64,000 bases of DNA, taken from Parus major. Taxonomy: Eukaryota > Chordata > Aves > Passeriformes > Paridae. This document shows positions 10,801-25,800 of the stretch, piece after piece (positions within the stretch are counted from its first letter, which is position 1; each line of letters begins with the position of its first letter). The notes below the pieces were generated by a model. That model saw nothing but the letters and a program-made list of their open reading frames with translations, was not told the DNA's origin and did not search any database. Position numbers and translations under genes: made by a program. The stretch spans positions 7,093,433 to 7,157,432 of the forward strand of contig NC_031783.1 of NCBI RefSeq assembly GCF_001522545.3, given 5' to 3'.

Positions 10801-13800
10801 GAACACAAAATGCAAATAATTAATCATGTTCCATGCCAAGCACTGGGAAAAAGAAAAAAAAACGAAAAAAGAAACCCCCCTCCCCACCCCCCCAAAATAA
10901 AGCACAAAAGAAAGACTTATCATCTCCTCCAATTTGCTCAGTTTTGCCAGTATCACAGAGAGGGAAAATCTGAAAGCATAAAATGTTTCTTCCTATTTGT
11001 TCCTCCCTATCATTTATCTGATCCTGAGCTCACTAATGTACTGAGACTAATGGCAGTAAAAAACTTGGTGCATATTCCTGCCTTACCTTACCACATCAGA
11101 CTTTCAGCCTTCAACACCACCTAATTTCAGTACCTGGGAGGAGCAGCAGTTACATCTCCTGGTTTTCCATGGGCTCAGGAGCGAACAGCTCCTGGTGCTC
11201 CAGCTCTGAGCTGGGCAATGGCCCTGGTGGAGAGAGCTGGCTGCTGAGTCCCTGCTCAGGGGCTTTGTCCCCTCCACGCTCCCTGAGGGAGGAAATCTTT
11301 GATTCTTTGATTCAAATTCAGCCAGGCAGGAATATCTGCCCCAAAGCACTGGCAGGTGCAGCTTTCAGTGAGTTTAGTCTCCAAGAGATTAATGCAACTT
11401 AGCTCTGTCTTCTTTGGGTTCTGCCAGTAAACTGCCCATCATAAAAACCTGCACAAACAATTATCATCATTCTTTTATTTTGAAGGACAAGCCCCTTCTT
11501 TTAAAATTACCATAGAAGCAAATGGAATGATAGAGAAAAGTTGTGATCAAAACATGTTGTTTTGATCTTCCAAGGAAGTGCTTCAGTTTTAATTGCTCCA
11601 TCAAGTTAAGAGGTATCAGCTGCTTCTCTAAAGTATCTTCATTTCTCATGAAGATTACACATGATATTAACATGTGCTAAAGGCAGGAGAGAGCTGATGC
11701 AACCATTCTCAGGGACAAATGCAGATTTGAATCAATGTCACGTTAAAAATAACAGCTATGAATATAAAAAAAAAGTTAACAAATTTAAAAACTGCTCCAG
11801 GAATCATAAACATAATTTTTCTGGAAAATATGGTGGCACCAGTAACATGAAGAACACTGCTCTACAGCAACCACTCTTTCTGGGTTTTATTTTTTAAATA
11901 CTAAAGGGATATTATTGCATTCCAGCCATAAGCTTGATACTAATAATGATCCATGACCTAAAAACCTCAAAAATATAGGTCATAATCTCAACCCCTGGGA
12001 GCTTTTAAATTATTCTTCATTTTAGCCCATTATTTAGTTTTCCTAAGATAAAAAAGAAATTCCCACTGAGTTGGATAAGCTTGTAGAAAATAGTACATCT
12101 GCACCTGGCAACATAATCACTGGGAGAGGGTTGAGACTTGGCATAGTGGAATTAGATCTGTACTCTCTAAATAAACAAAAGTAATCAAGATGGGGAAATA
12201 TGTAAATAAATGAGTACCATCAACAGAATAACAAGGGAAATGCTGACTTGTTCTTGGTAATGAAGACAAGGACTAATGTTTACATTTAATCCAAGACAGA
12301 AAGGAAGCTCATGGAAGAATGACACTGCCTAGTAAATTACTATGGAGCCAGCTTGTGATGCAACAATTTTGATGGATTAGACAGAAACTGAACAAGCATC
12401 GAGCTGGCCAGCAAAAAGGCAACCACAGTAATCAGCAACCAAAATCATATTTTCTGTTTAATCATATTTTAATTATTTTCTCTGTGATATGAAAATGAAA
12501 ATGTCTGTGATAAATGCAGCTCATCCTTTTTTTTTCATTATGACTCCAAATTAGGTTAACAGGCAGCAAAATTTGCTACTGACTCCAGCGGGAGTTCAAT
12601 GTGCAGCGCATTGCTGGCCAGGAGCTCCTGAAATTTGGGGTCAGCTCTCCAGGTATCATCAGATTCAGAGCCTTTAAAAAGCACATCCCTCTGTAATTCA
12701 GAACTTTGCCATCGAGTTCAAAATAAAAATAAATCGGATTTGCAATAAGCTTGCCTCCTTTGCCAGAATATTAGAGAAGAATCAATTTAGGACACCAGTG
12801 AGCAGCCGTGACTGTCCCACTGCTGGCAGCCACTGCAGTGTAGCTCCAGGGCTGGAGTGACATTCCTGGCAGCTGGGAGCTGCTCAGCTTTCTCTGTTCC
12901 AGCTCCTGGAGAAGCCTGGGAATGGCTGCTGCTGCCCAAAGAATCTGCATCTGGAGGCCAGCTGAGTTTTGTCCCAGAAGGAAGCTACCACAGGATCATG
13001 CGATCACAGGCACTTTCCTCATGTACCTATGAAATCCCCCTCCCGTTTCTTTTGGTGCCTTTTGGCCACATGAAGATTTTGCTGTTAAGAAGAATAGTCA
13101 ACTTTGATAGAGGACATTTTATGGCTCCAAGTAAATTTTGAAGTGAATAGTAACTGCATTTCCCTGGTTTAGGAGCTCAGTAAAGCACCTGTGTCACTGG
13201 TCAGTACTCCACATGGACATGCACAGTACCAGGCCGTGAGATAATGCAGAATTTTATCTTTGTTGGGGTAGCTCTGCTCTGCCAGCAGGAAAACAGCCCC
13301 AGCAGACAGCAGGGGAAGTGTGTGCCCACAGTTCCCCCTGCAGTGGTGCTGTGCTGGCCTGAACAGCAGCGAGGAGAGGCTTTGTGGCTCAGGTGACCCA
13401 CGGAACCCGACTGCAGTGACAGCTCCACAGGCTGACAGGAAGCCTTTGCCTCTTATCCCTGCCCTGTGCTCTGCAATGCTGGGCAATGGATTTTCTTGGA
13501 GCCTTCAGGATTTAGATGCATTTTGACTCACACATAGCACTAACAGTAAAAATATGATAAAATATTCAGTCTGCCTGACAATGTGAACCAACATCATTTC
13601 TTTTCCCTTTGGTCATACCTGGCTATTCTCAATAGCTGATGCTTTAGGATTTATCTCTTTTATTATGTACGAGTCTTCTACTGAAAGATTTCTAACAGAG
13701 TCTGACATTTAGAGCTTTTCAGTGTATATATATGTTTTACCAAATTTACTGTATTAAAACTAATAAATCTTTTATAAAGAATTAATTTCGGAGTTCTTAA

Positions 13801-16800
13801 AGATAAGAATAAAATTTGAGAAACAAGATTTCAGAAGTCAGATAGACATGGAATAGTAAGAAATGGACTCTGCTGTTTGCAAGGCACATATTTCTTCCTT
13901 TCAGACCCTAAGATGAGCAGATCTCTACCACATATGAGTTTAACTAAACTCTTAAGTGTAATTGTGTTACACTTCTAAATTCTTAATCTAAAAATAAATC
14001 TTCATACTGCTGTTGGTGTAAGCAAACTGTGGAGCACTGTGTAATTAATATGTGAAGATCTGAAGAAAAATTACTTTGGTCTGCTCTTGGAGATGGTGAC
14101 CCAATCCCAGTATAAACCCTTCCTGGGATTTCTGTTTAAAATTGGGTTATTTGAGCAAGAGTAAACTGAAGAAGCCTGTTTAGCTATAAAGCAGATCTGC
14201 ATTACGAAATGTGCAGCTGTTCTGGCTCCATCCTCACAGAGCAGGAGAGCCTGATGTCAGACTGATGCTGTAAATCTGCAAAGTTCTCACTGGGTGCTGT
14301 CCCTGGGCCATGCAGGAGCAGGGAGTGGAAGCACAGAGAGGATGGATATCTGTGCCCTCCCTGCTGCTGCACACAGACCTGCACTGGCTGAGGAAGCTGC
14401 CACTGTTATTTCTACACAGACCTCAAGAGTTCAGGTCATTTGGCATTTCTGAACTGACATTTGGCCTCATTTGCATCTACAGAGGATGTATTTGGAGACT
14501 CTGAAGCACTCTAAATTAAAAAAAAAAACAGCCAAAATCACTTTCTTTACTCATTGGTTAATGATGTGAAGGGCTATGGCAGGGAAGGAAGGCTGCATAC
14601 TATGAATTTTTTGTTATTAATAGACAAGTACCTATAATTACATCAAGTTATTCTAGGATACTTCAGCTAACTGTTCATGGATTCTGCTACCACCACACAA
14701 GTACCAAACATATTAAAAATACACCACAAAAATAGGATCCATAATACAACAGAATTGAATGGATTATGTTTACAGCTGGCAGATAAGCAAAACTAAGGAA
14801 CAAAGCTTCTGTAGGATGTTTTGAATTTCAGTGATGGCCTGTAGCTAATTCCTGCTGTTTTCACAGGAAAAACTGATGGCTGCTGCAATATTTTTCAATA
14901 CAAGTTCAAATGAGGAAAAAAAATAACCCACCTCCTTTTGAAAAACTGTGCAGTTGGGCATAAACAAGCTTGTTATGGTCTGGATTAAAGCCAAGTACAG
15001 GCACAAACACAAAGATACCTCCCTTATGAAGATTATTTGCTTTATGTATTTGAATGGATGCATCCATTTGTCCATTACTGCCAGTGTCACACAGAAAGGA
15101 GTATGGATAAGCACTGGAAGAGTGCAATATAAGATGTACAAAAAGATTGTTCTAAAACACAGTTTCATGAGTATTCCTTACTGCTTCATATGCTAAGAGA
15201 AAGGAATAAAGTTTATTTTCCTCAGCATAGCCTCTTTCATTCCTCAAAATCACTTCCAGTGTGGAAAAGTAATTAAACTTAATCTTTGATTTTATTCCCA
15301 GTGAAATAAGCATTACAGAATAGTTTTTCTTACAATACTCCAAATCTAACAGTTGCATGAAGAGGAAAATGTTGTTTCATTAGCAAATTATTTTTTAAAA
15401 AATCATTCTACTAATTCTGCCATTCAAGCAATTATGTAAAATTTACATATGGGAATACATTTGCACACACTCATTCTGATTTAAAGAACAGTGTATTTTC
15501 AATAATTATTCTCCTTTTTCCCCCTGCATAAAAGATTTCTCAAGGGCAATTGCTCTGAGATATTGACATTTCAGGGGATCTGGAGCAAACATCATAAATT
15601 CAGGTCTGAGAGCTCAGCTTGTTATATCTCTGACAATACATACAGAAATCCACCACACCAAAACTGTTTGCAAATGCCATCCTGTGCCAAAAGTGTTTGC
15701 AGCTGTCACAGAGAACCACCCACAATGAAAAAGGCTGAATGTAGAGCAGCTCCTTCTCCACCAAGGCCTGATGTGCACAGTGCAAATACCAGCAGTGCCC
15801 ACTGGGATGGTCACCAGGCAGCAATGAAAGCAGACAGGGACTTAACAGGGGCCATTCATTGTTTTTCTGCACCAGACACCTTGGAAATGCCATTTTCCAT
15901 TTCACAGAGTATCAGAAAGGCATGGTGACATGACAGTGGGTGTTTGGGAACTGAAGAAAGAACAGTGCTCTATGTCCTGACCAGAAGGAGACAGAGCCAA
16001 GCTGGTAGGTCATGGAACTCAGAGCCTGCTTCCCAAACAACAAATCCCCTAAATCCTGTTCTCACTGGAGGTGCTGCCTTTGTACATACAATGCACATGT
16101 GCTGGTCTAGTTCTTCTACTCTCCCACATTTTAGAAACTCATAGAAGAAAAATGATTTTTTGATGCTGTGCATTATTGGCAAGTATCTCTATCAAGCTTC
16201 CCCTGTTAATAGAATTCAAGCTGAAAATGTCAAATTAAAGTCTTTCTCTTGAACATACACTCTGAATTTCAGTAACTGGTTCATACCAGGAGTCATATGT
16301 TATAAACTGTGTCTATCAGTTTCATGACTCTAGTACAATTTTACTGAGTAGAGAATTAAGCTCACGAATCTCCAGACTGGGTTTTGTGGAGGTCACATTC
16401 CCCAGGCCACACTGGTGTACTTTAAGTAATATATTTTGCCATGCAGACTGATTAAAGTAAGTAAGAAGTCCCTAAGTTCCTTTCAGCACATCAATCAGGA
16501 GTAGAAATAACCTCACTCTGTGAGAATAGTATGGCCTCAAAAACATCTTTAAGTGCCACAGTTCCATGCTATGCAACTTCTAAATATATTATAAATACAA
16601 TGCATATGATAAATACAGTTTTATTTTCTTTGTTTTCTTTCAGTTCCATTAATCAGTTTCTATTCCTTCTCTGAACATAAATTTTAAGAAGTAATTCCCT
16701 CTTCAACTGTATATTTCAAATTCAAATTTCAAAAAACATCACTAGAAGAGTTGTGGGCTATGAGAACTTACCAATAAGGGAAGCTCACCATCCCATCTGC

Positions 16801-19800
16801 TCCAAGCCCTCCTGCCATCCCACCTACCTGCACCCTGCTTTCAACTGGATGGAGAATGGAACTTGGGGAATTGCTCCTCCTTCCCCTTCCTTTGTGCCAT
16901 TCCCACAAAGAGCTCAGCTGTGGGATCCAGGGTGGCTGCATGCAGTGGGTCAGCACATCCTCACAGGGGGAGTCCCCAGGGCCTTGTCTTGAGGAGCAGG
17001 AGAGGGAACTCGGGGTTCTGGATCCCCGAGCTCCTGGATCCATCTGCACTTGCACACAGATTGCTCTGACTGACCAGATGGCTTCTTACAAAACAACATG
17101 TTCACATCGACAGTGTTCAAAACACTTTCTGCTGGAAACTTGTTTTCTGTCAGGGACCTGCAGATGGTTCCCTTTCCCTACCTGTAAGTTCTCCAAAATA
17201 CATCTCCTGGACTGGCTGTTATGCAATCTTCATATGCTGAGATTTGACTGTGAATATCTAAAGCTGGCAATTTTCTTAAAATAAGCTCCAGAAAGAGAAA
17301 CTTAACAAGCAATTATAGATCAGCTAGTTTAAATGCAGCTGTAGAATAAATATTACAAACTGTTTCACAGGATTTAGTAGGCCAAAAGTAAGCTTTAAAA
17401 ATCACAAATTCATTACAGGGAATTCATGTAGATTTAGGTAAGGCCAGGAAATTGGCTCAAGAAGGGAAAATTTAGTGAAAAGAACATTATACAGCTCCAT
17501 CAGAGGTGTCTGTGGGGTGTGCACATGACACATTGAGGCACCTGAGCCAGTCCTGAACAACCATGCAGTAAATGGCTCCTACCATCCACATGTCCCATTA
17601 TGCAGTCACTATAGAGGCAATTTAGTGTACTCATACCTGCTCAGCAGCAGGTAAAAATTATACTGAGAAGAAAATTATCTTTTTTTTTTTTTTTTTTTTT
17701 GGCCAGTCTGGTGCTCTTTGATGACCTAGATGCTACACAAAAATATGCATTAGGATGCAATGTAATTCTATATGTTTGTGGGCTTTTTATATTGAAAATT
17801 TTGTGCCCATTTTAAAACACTGTATTAATTTTGGGGACTTTGATTGAAAAGGGACAAAAAGACACAGCTTTGGTAGTTCAAGGTATGAGAGCTCCCACAT
17901 GCTGGAAGGTAGACACTGTCATACAGCATGGACAGCAATAACACAGAGGAATCTGCACTTGCTTACACTCCCAGCATTTTAGCACATTCTCAGCTATTGA
18001 TTGACTGAGTTGCAAACTCCTCTGTGCTCTCCTCCTCTGAAAAAGTCAATTCCAGCAGAATAATGGAGAAAATTGTTACAGACAGAGAGGGTAACTAGGA
18101 AATAAACTGTTCAGACATGTCTAGTCCCATTTAATAGAAAAAGTAGGATAACAGAGAATCAAACTCTTTTTCATTATATTACGTATATCATTAAAGCAAT
18201 TTTAAAAAAGAATTCTACTCAGACAATCATGCCAGAAACTGATTTACACAGTAAAAAGAAATAACTAGACAATTGGAAAGACAGTAAAAAGAAATAACTA
18301 CATGCTTCTTCCTTTACAAATTAAGTATACTTAGTTAATCAACAAAAAAAAGTCTGAATCTTTCATAATTACTATAATTTGAAGGAAAGAAGAAACAAAA
18401 TGCCCTGTTATATTTCTTAGCTATTCAAGTAGAAACGTTCTATGTGCTTAGTAAGAAAACTTTTATCAATCCTGTAGAGATGTCAAACTCTCAAACTTTG
18501 GTGAAAATTTTGGTGTCAGTGTTTTACAGTTGTCAGTAATCAGGTGCAGACTGGGAAGGTAATGGAGAGCGGGTTTACAGGCATTGGTTTGTATTTGACT
18601 GTTTTCATGGTTGTGCTTTGCAACTCTTGATTAATTATTTTGCATGAGAACTAAAACATGCACTTTTTTAATCCAGGTTTTAGGTACAGCCCCTTGGCAT
18701 TGCTCCTGGAGACAAACACAGCACAAAGAGCCCATAAACCCAGCAAGAGCTGCAGAACAGAGCACCACCCCAGTCCTCAGGGAGACTGAATCTCACACAG
18801 ACAAGTGGGACAAGTGGGAAGTGGAGCTGCCAGGCAGACTTGAGGCTCTGGGCAGGCCTGGCTGAGCTGGTCTGGCACAGACTGAGCTGCAGGCACAGCT
18901 CAAAGACAAAACCACAATGAGCCCAAGGTGCCAACGCGCTCCGAGCCAAGCACAGCCCACCCAGGAGGGTCCCCTGTCCCCCCGGGCTGGCTCTCCAAGG
19001 CACAAGGATCTCACCCTTTATCCTTCCGTGGAGTTCACACCCTAGGCCTGGAGAATGAGCACAGTAAACTGACACAGATGATGCCACAAATATCTACATT
19101 TTAATATTAAAATTGCCACCTAGATTTAGTTTTGTGTGTATTTGCATATGCCCCACACATGCACATTTTGTAATTTCATATGTCCACTAACAGTATCCTG
19201 ATACCAATGAACAGTGACAGCAGAGTTTTAGAACTGCACAAGAAATTGTTTCCTACTGAGGAAATCCAGATTCTAGGGTTTCAGGATGAGTAGAGTACAT
19301 CTACTGCTTAATGGAATGGATAAACATATAAATTACTTCAGAATCTACTAAATGTTTACATGAGCAAAAATTGATTTTAAAGTATGCAGACAATAAAGTT
19401 GAAGATAGAAGCTGTTTGCTTGTGCATTTTCCAAGTTTCCAGTACTTAAAAAAAAAAAAAAAAATTATCCTGAATTATGCTGAAAGCACTTCACAGAAGT
19501 ATATTCAGGGTATGAAATGGAGAGAATGGAAGCTTACAGAGCTGAGGATTAAAGGATGAGAGGCAGTTTTGTCCCAGCACACAGAGAACAGGTCCAATGA
19601 ATGACCACCAAGCTGGTCAGACAACCAAAGCAGAGGGATCTCCTCTTGCCAGGCATTTACATTGCTCTGTACAAGGAGTAACGCTGAATGCAGAATGCTC
19701 ATTGCACCACACCTTCTCAACCCAAGATGCTACATGGAGCTGAATCTTTATACACAATAAGAATATTCAAAAATACCAGAATCACCCATGTATATTTTTT

Positions 19801-22800
19801 TAAAGCCTTGTTTACAGAAGACAAAATACCTTCCACATAGTGTTTAAATAAAAATTCTGTGTCTATGGTGAACACCTTTGGTTGCTAGTTCAGCTACCAC
19901 TGCCATTTCAAAAAATGAAAGAAAATCCCAATACCCTTCTAATGAAATGGCTTCTTCTATGTGTGCATAAAATGCAGTAAAGGAAAATAAATCCTGTGCA
20001 AGTGCTCTCTTTTTTTACATTCTTTTCCACCATTTTCACATCATTTTAACTTGCATTCTCTTCAATCAATCCAGTCTGTCTCATTCAGTCTCTTGCTCCT
20101 GTTACATTTTACAACATTCCTCTACTCTTATTCAAGTCATTTATTCTTGTATTCCCTACCTTCTCCAGTTTTCTTTCTATAATAATTCACACTGACAGCA
20201 CAACACTGTTACCCACTAAAACCCAGCTATTGTTTGCTCCTGTTCATACCCCATTCTTCTCCCAACAAACTCCTGTGCTAAGCTGATTCTACATTGGTGC
20301 GTCAAACCTCTGTTGTCCAGAAATCATCATTCCCACAGCTCCCCACATAAAACAATTCCCTCCTGTATTAATAACATTTAATTGTCTCTTTAAAATTGAT
20401 TCACCTGTTTGATGGTTCAGTTTGCCCTCATTTCACATTTCCTTTAATACAATATAGGCCTCAAGTCCCTGTTGACTCAGTCTGGTTTTCAGCCACCCAC
20501 ACCTCAATCACAGTGTGACACTGGACTGCCCAAGCTCAGTGAGCTTATCCTACTTGAGTATTTGACAAATTTTTGTTCTCTCTACCTTTCCAAATACATT
20601 TTGTGAAAAATTCCAGTATTTTCAGTACACTCCTCCAGGCTGAAAACCTCACTTGAAAGTTCTTAATGAACAAGTGTCTCCAGTTGAAAGAATGACTCTT
20701 ATGAACAAGTGCAGACTCTTGCAATCTGGACTTTTCTGTTTTTATGTACTGCTGTTAAATTAATTTAAACTACCACCTTGACACTGTGCTGTGCACTTTA
20801 ACATGTTATGATAATGACATCTTCTTGGGTTAAATTCTATTCCTGTATGTCATTAATTCAATATATTGAGCAGTGCTGATAATCAGAAGGGAATAAAGTG
20901 AGAATATTGGTAGAAACCACAGTGCTTACAAGAAAGGCACAGCAACTCTATATTTGAGTGTCAGGTACAGCTGTCATATGGCTCATCTGACAAGAACATC
21001 TTTATTATTTTACTCACTTAAAACAACCACACCACACTACAAAGAAATGGTCTCAAAATGGCTGTCAACATAGCTGAAAGCAAAAAAAAAAAGTAAACTG
21101 ATTGTTCCATACCTTATCCCACAGTAAAGTGCTTTCATGCTATCAAGAATGAGGACAGAACTTTGAAGTCCTGCACACTTAACTATATTAGCATTTCTAA
21201 CATTCCACTTTTCATAGCCTGGATGCAAAAATTTGTTCTTAAAGTTCCTTATGCCAAAAATAGTATAAGGAGCTTTAAAAAATATTGGATCCATTGTTTA
21301 TGAGTTAGGTATGGACAAAACAGAAGCAGGATTTTTGTGTGTGTTTAAAATTAGAAACAGTTTCTGATTTAGTTAATCAAATCCACCTTGGCAACTCCCT
21401 GCCAGACATGAGTGTGCAGTAAATATGCTGACAGGAATGCCCAACCTCCAAATTGAAACTTTCTTTCCTGGCTCTAGAGCCCATTTTTTGCTACCAATTT
21501 CAGAAACACCTGCTCAGTACAGAAATGCCTGAATACATAAAAAATTCACTTTTTAACAAGGGAGTGCATGTGACTTGTAACCAAGGAAACAGGACCAGTG
21601 CTGTAATGACACAAAACTTTAACTGTGTGTTCTTTTATCCACAAAATCTTAACCTCTTCTTGCACTGCTACAAGTTCAGAGTGTTAGAGACACAAACCCC
21701 AGAGTTCAAAAACCCTGTCCTAGCTAAGGACTAGCTCCTTTGGTGCAGCACTGAAGTGTGCTCTTACATTGACCATGGCTGTTTCCAACATAATCTCTAT
21801 TTGTTCCAGAGCTTGATAAATAATGTGATTATAAATAAAACCAATATACACCAGTTAGCAACACACAAAGTGCTTTATAACTGTTGCTGTCAATCTACTT
21901 GCTTTCTATTTTCTACACATGCAAAAGAAGTATCATAACATAGCCTCTTTGTCATTTGTTTCAGGAATTTTAAACATAATTCTTATTTTCTCAGGCAGCA
22001 TTAAACAAGAGTTTATTCCAAGGCGACTGTGAAGATCACAAGCCCTCAAATGTTTCCAATGGTGACTGGAGAGTATTCAATCCTTGTACAGTATGCACTA
22101 AATTATTCTTCTCACAAGCACTGTAAAGGTCACTCTGAATATAAAGAAGCATGATAAAAATCTAATTGATGGAAATATGCTCATAAACACCTATTTGTGA
22201 GGCCTGTTGAACAATTCATAGCAATTAATTCAGCAAAGCAAGCCTCACTGACTTTATTGAGATGGTAATTGGTGTAAGTCACACTATTTCAAAGTGAAGT
22301 TGATTTTTTTTTTTTAATGGTAAGGCAATAAATACAATACATAATCCCCTTCAGCATTATGGAGTTGGTGAATGGCACCCCAGCTTTACTGAGCATCACA
22401 CCAACACAAAAATGAAGAACACCTTTTCTTTGAGGTATCTAAGCCCTGGAACACTGCCACACTGAGGTGTTTCATTAGGGTGAGCTTAGTGTTTCTGTAA
22501 TACTTTCACTATTACCCATCCCTGCAGGACAAAGTCTTTCCAATTGTACTTCTGAATATTCAAACACTTCTTACTCAGTGGTGCCTTAAAACTGTAGTCA
22601 AGAGACATAAACATATTCTTTCATCTGAATAAAACTTATTTGCATTGGGCAGTGCTGGCAAATTTAATAAGACCAGCTGCTGAAAAGAAACAACCTGTAG
22701 AAATGCAGCTGAGAGAAATAAAGAACTAAGAAAACCAAACAGATTCTCTAATCCTTTTTACTTTAACAATTGAGAAGAAAATCAGCAACTACAAAAATAG

Positions 22801-25800
22801 TTTTAAATATATCAAAACATATATTCTGACTCCAAATTTGGACCTTGTTTCATTTTTATCTGATATGTAAAGGATTACAGTGTTTTTATACAAAAGGCAT
22901 ATCTTGTTGGTTATTTTATATGCCTCATGTAAATCATTAGGGACTATGCAAAATATTCTTCCTGATCAAAAAATGTCATTTAAACTCCAGTGAGCAATTA
23001 CTTGACTGTTAACTTCTGTAAAAATAACAGCAGAACCAAGCTGAAGTCAGCAAATACCTTCAGTGCTGATGGGCATTTGGAATATATTTCCATCTCCAGC
23101 AACTGTCTGAAGACTGTGACTGCTATTAATGGTATTGCTGTGATAAGCACCCTTCCCTAGCTCAGGTCAGAGATTTTAGAACCTATTCTGACCATTTAAA
23201 AAGACACACCACTGGTAAGAAATGATTTTGCAAACCTTCAGTCTGAACAAAACGAGAGGATGCAGAACAGCTCTTCACCCTGTGCAAAGGAGCAGCAGAA
23301 TTGCAATAAATGCTCCCTGACAGACTTGAATAATCAATGGGAATGTGTGTCAGTTTTTCATGTCCTATACAAAGCTTTAATTATTTCACAAGTCACCTGT
23401 CAAAGCCCAGATAGACCCACTGTAAAATGAAAACCTTCAATCATATCATCTTCATATGTTTGGATAAAACCAGCTGTATAAAGCCAAATGCTTCTAGAAA
23501 GCCTAAAGTACCAGTGTTTATCCAGAGTTCCCTACTATAGTCAACCCCTCTTGCTTTTAACATCAAGCATCCCATGTCTCTTTCTTCCTGCATTTTCTTG
23601 CCCACTTTATCACTGTTTCTATTCCTGCTGATGTATTTTTTCCTTTCTTCTTTTCTCTCTAACATTCATAAACACTCTTAATTACCCAGAGCAGGGAAAT
23701 GAAAACTTTAAGACATTTAAAAATGGCATGTAATACACATCTTCAACACCAATATGTGCAAAACCACAAAACACAATGTAACAAGCAATTCTGGCAGAAA
23801 GGAGAGAGATGGAAGTTTGAATTTTCATATACTTTGACCAAACAATTTTTGCCCTACTTCTTCACATTTCACTTAGATCAAAACAAGCATGATGCTTTTT
23901 TTAAGTCTGATGTCAAGCATCATAGGTTATGAAAGACTAAAACCAAAACTGTCAGTTACAAAGTGAGGAATGCAGAACCCAAGAATAACAGTGAGACAAC
24001 TCTATGTTTGTTAAAAACAATCCACTCAAAATCAAGTATTTTAATTCTATCATCAACAAAAATTCCTCAAAAGAATATCACACTTTTCGCACTGAAACTT
24101 CCTACATTATCTGAACATGATAATCAAACTTTAGATATCTAAGATATTTTTACTTCAACATTCATCAGTGCTTGGCAACACAGTTCAACTGAAAGATAAA
24201 TATTGTGTAATGTCTCTACATTAGATCAATCAATTAACACAGCAATAAATTAGTTTCATTAGCATGTTTCAGGCATTAGAAGGTGCTTTACTAATTAAAA
24301 GTCCCATATTTAAGCAAATGCTGTTTCCAGTTTGTTCATGTAAATTTTATTCCAGAGTGCTTACTACATTGTACCAGTGAATTTATTCCTGTTACACAGC
24401 ACAGCTGGGAGTGGTGAGGAGGCACTGAAGCCATGCAGTGCCCAGCTGTAACACAGGGGAGCAATCCAGCACCAACCTGCTGTAGGGTGCTTGAGCTGAG
24501 TGCTGCCATTCATTCCAGTAGAAGGCACAGATATGCACCCTGATAACCTTCACAAGTGTCATGTCATCGCCAACTCACTTGTTGAGAAATCAACCGATTC
24601 AAAATTGTATTTAAAACTTCCTTACTTTGCTTCAATATTGTTTGACAGCACTTCAGGGATTGCTTGTATGCCTTTCATCTTATTGTTTATCTGAAGATGC
24701 AATAACAGCAGAACAGTTGTACCTCTATCTTCACATGCAAATATATTCATGTCTGTGTATTCAAAAATCTTACTTTAAATAGGTTCATTCCTTACACTAA
24801 AACTGTGGCACATCTGCTGTACATGACCTATCCCTTGTGGGGATGAAGTTATTGAATGAAATATAATTGTTGCATTAATCTGTAGTTAACTGAGTCTGAG
24901 CAAATGTTTTAATCTCTAACATATCTCAAAACTAATTTTGAAAGGGTCAATTGTCAATTTCTTTAAAATTAACCCAGAAATACAACATTCACAGGTGCCT
25001 CAAAGTAACTTTCCTAAAATAATTATTTTATTTCTACTTGGCAGCAACATTTTAATACTTGCAATGGTATTGTAGAGAAGTTAATGTTCTTTTTAACTCT
25101 CATACATCTAAATGTTCATACATTTAAGTGTTCTCAATGATACACTGACAGGTGCAACTGAAATAGAGATGAGAAAACTGCTAAGTCCAAACCAAAGTCC
25201 TTCAATTCTTTCAAGACAAACATCTATTCTTCCACAATATTTTGACTTTGTTTTTTGCAAGACCAAAAGCAGATACTTGGCATTAAACACTGTTTAGTGC
25301 TAAATAAATCTGAGAGGAGTATTCCCAGGATGACATTCTTTTAGGAGTAGCTGATTGGTTGGCAAGGAAATTTGCCTATCAGTCTCTCTATCACATTTCT
25401 CATAACTTTACCTTCTAAGAGGGTGGAAGCATTTTACAAAATGAGAAAGAGGTAGGAATAGAGATTTTTATTTTCTTTTTACTACAATTTAACTTGGTGA
25501 CTCAAAGACAACTGACACAAAACACCTAAGAACACAACTTCTGCTATCAAATATGTTGCCAGTAATGTCACCCAGGGGTAATGGAAACAACATAGCTTTT
25601 GAAAATTACAATCCTCTAATCATCACGAAGAACTGATGACTCCTTTGGTGTTCAAAGACATCCTGCAGACAACAGAACCTGCTGATGATTTACTGAGCAG
25701 ATTCCCTGCTTTTGTTAAAGCATCTATTTGAGCAGCTCCCACAAGGGAGTAAATGCCCAGCTTTGCAGCTCAGCAGAACATAAAATTGTTATTTAGAAAC

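Noticed and set aside
16856..17284. 142-codon plus-strand ORF over a GC-rich patch
   Set aside because: Overlapping open frames on both strands show that composition explains it; no family recognised.
21453..21734. 93-codon plus-strand ORF with several Cys
   Set aside because: No signal peptide, no splice sites at sensible positions and no recognised family.
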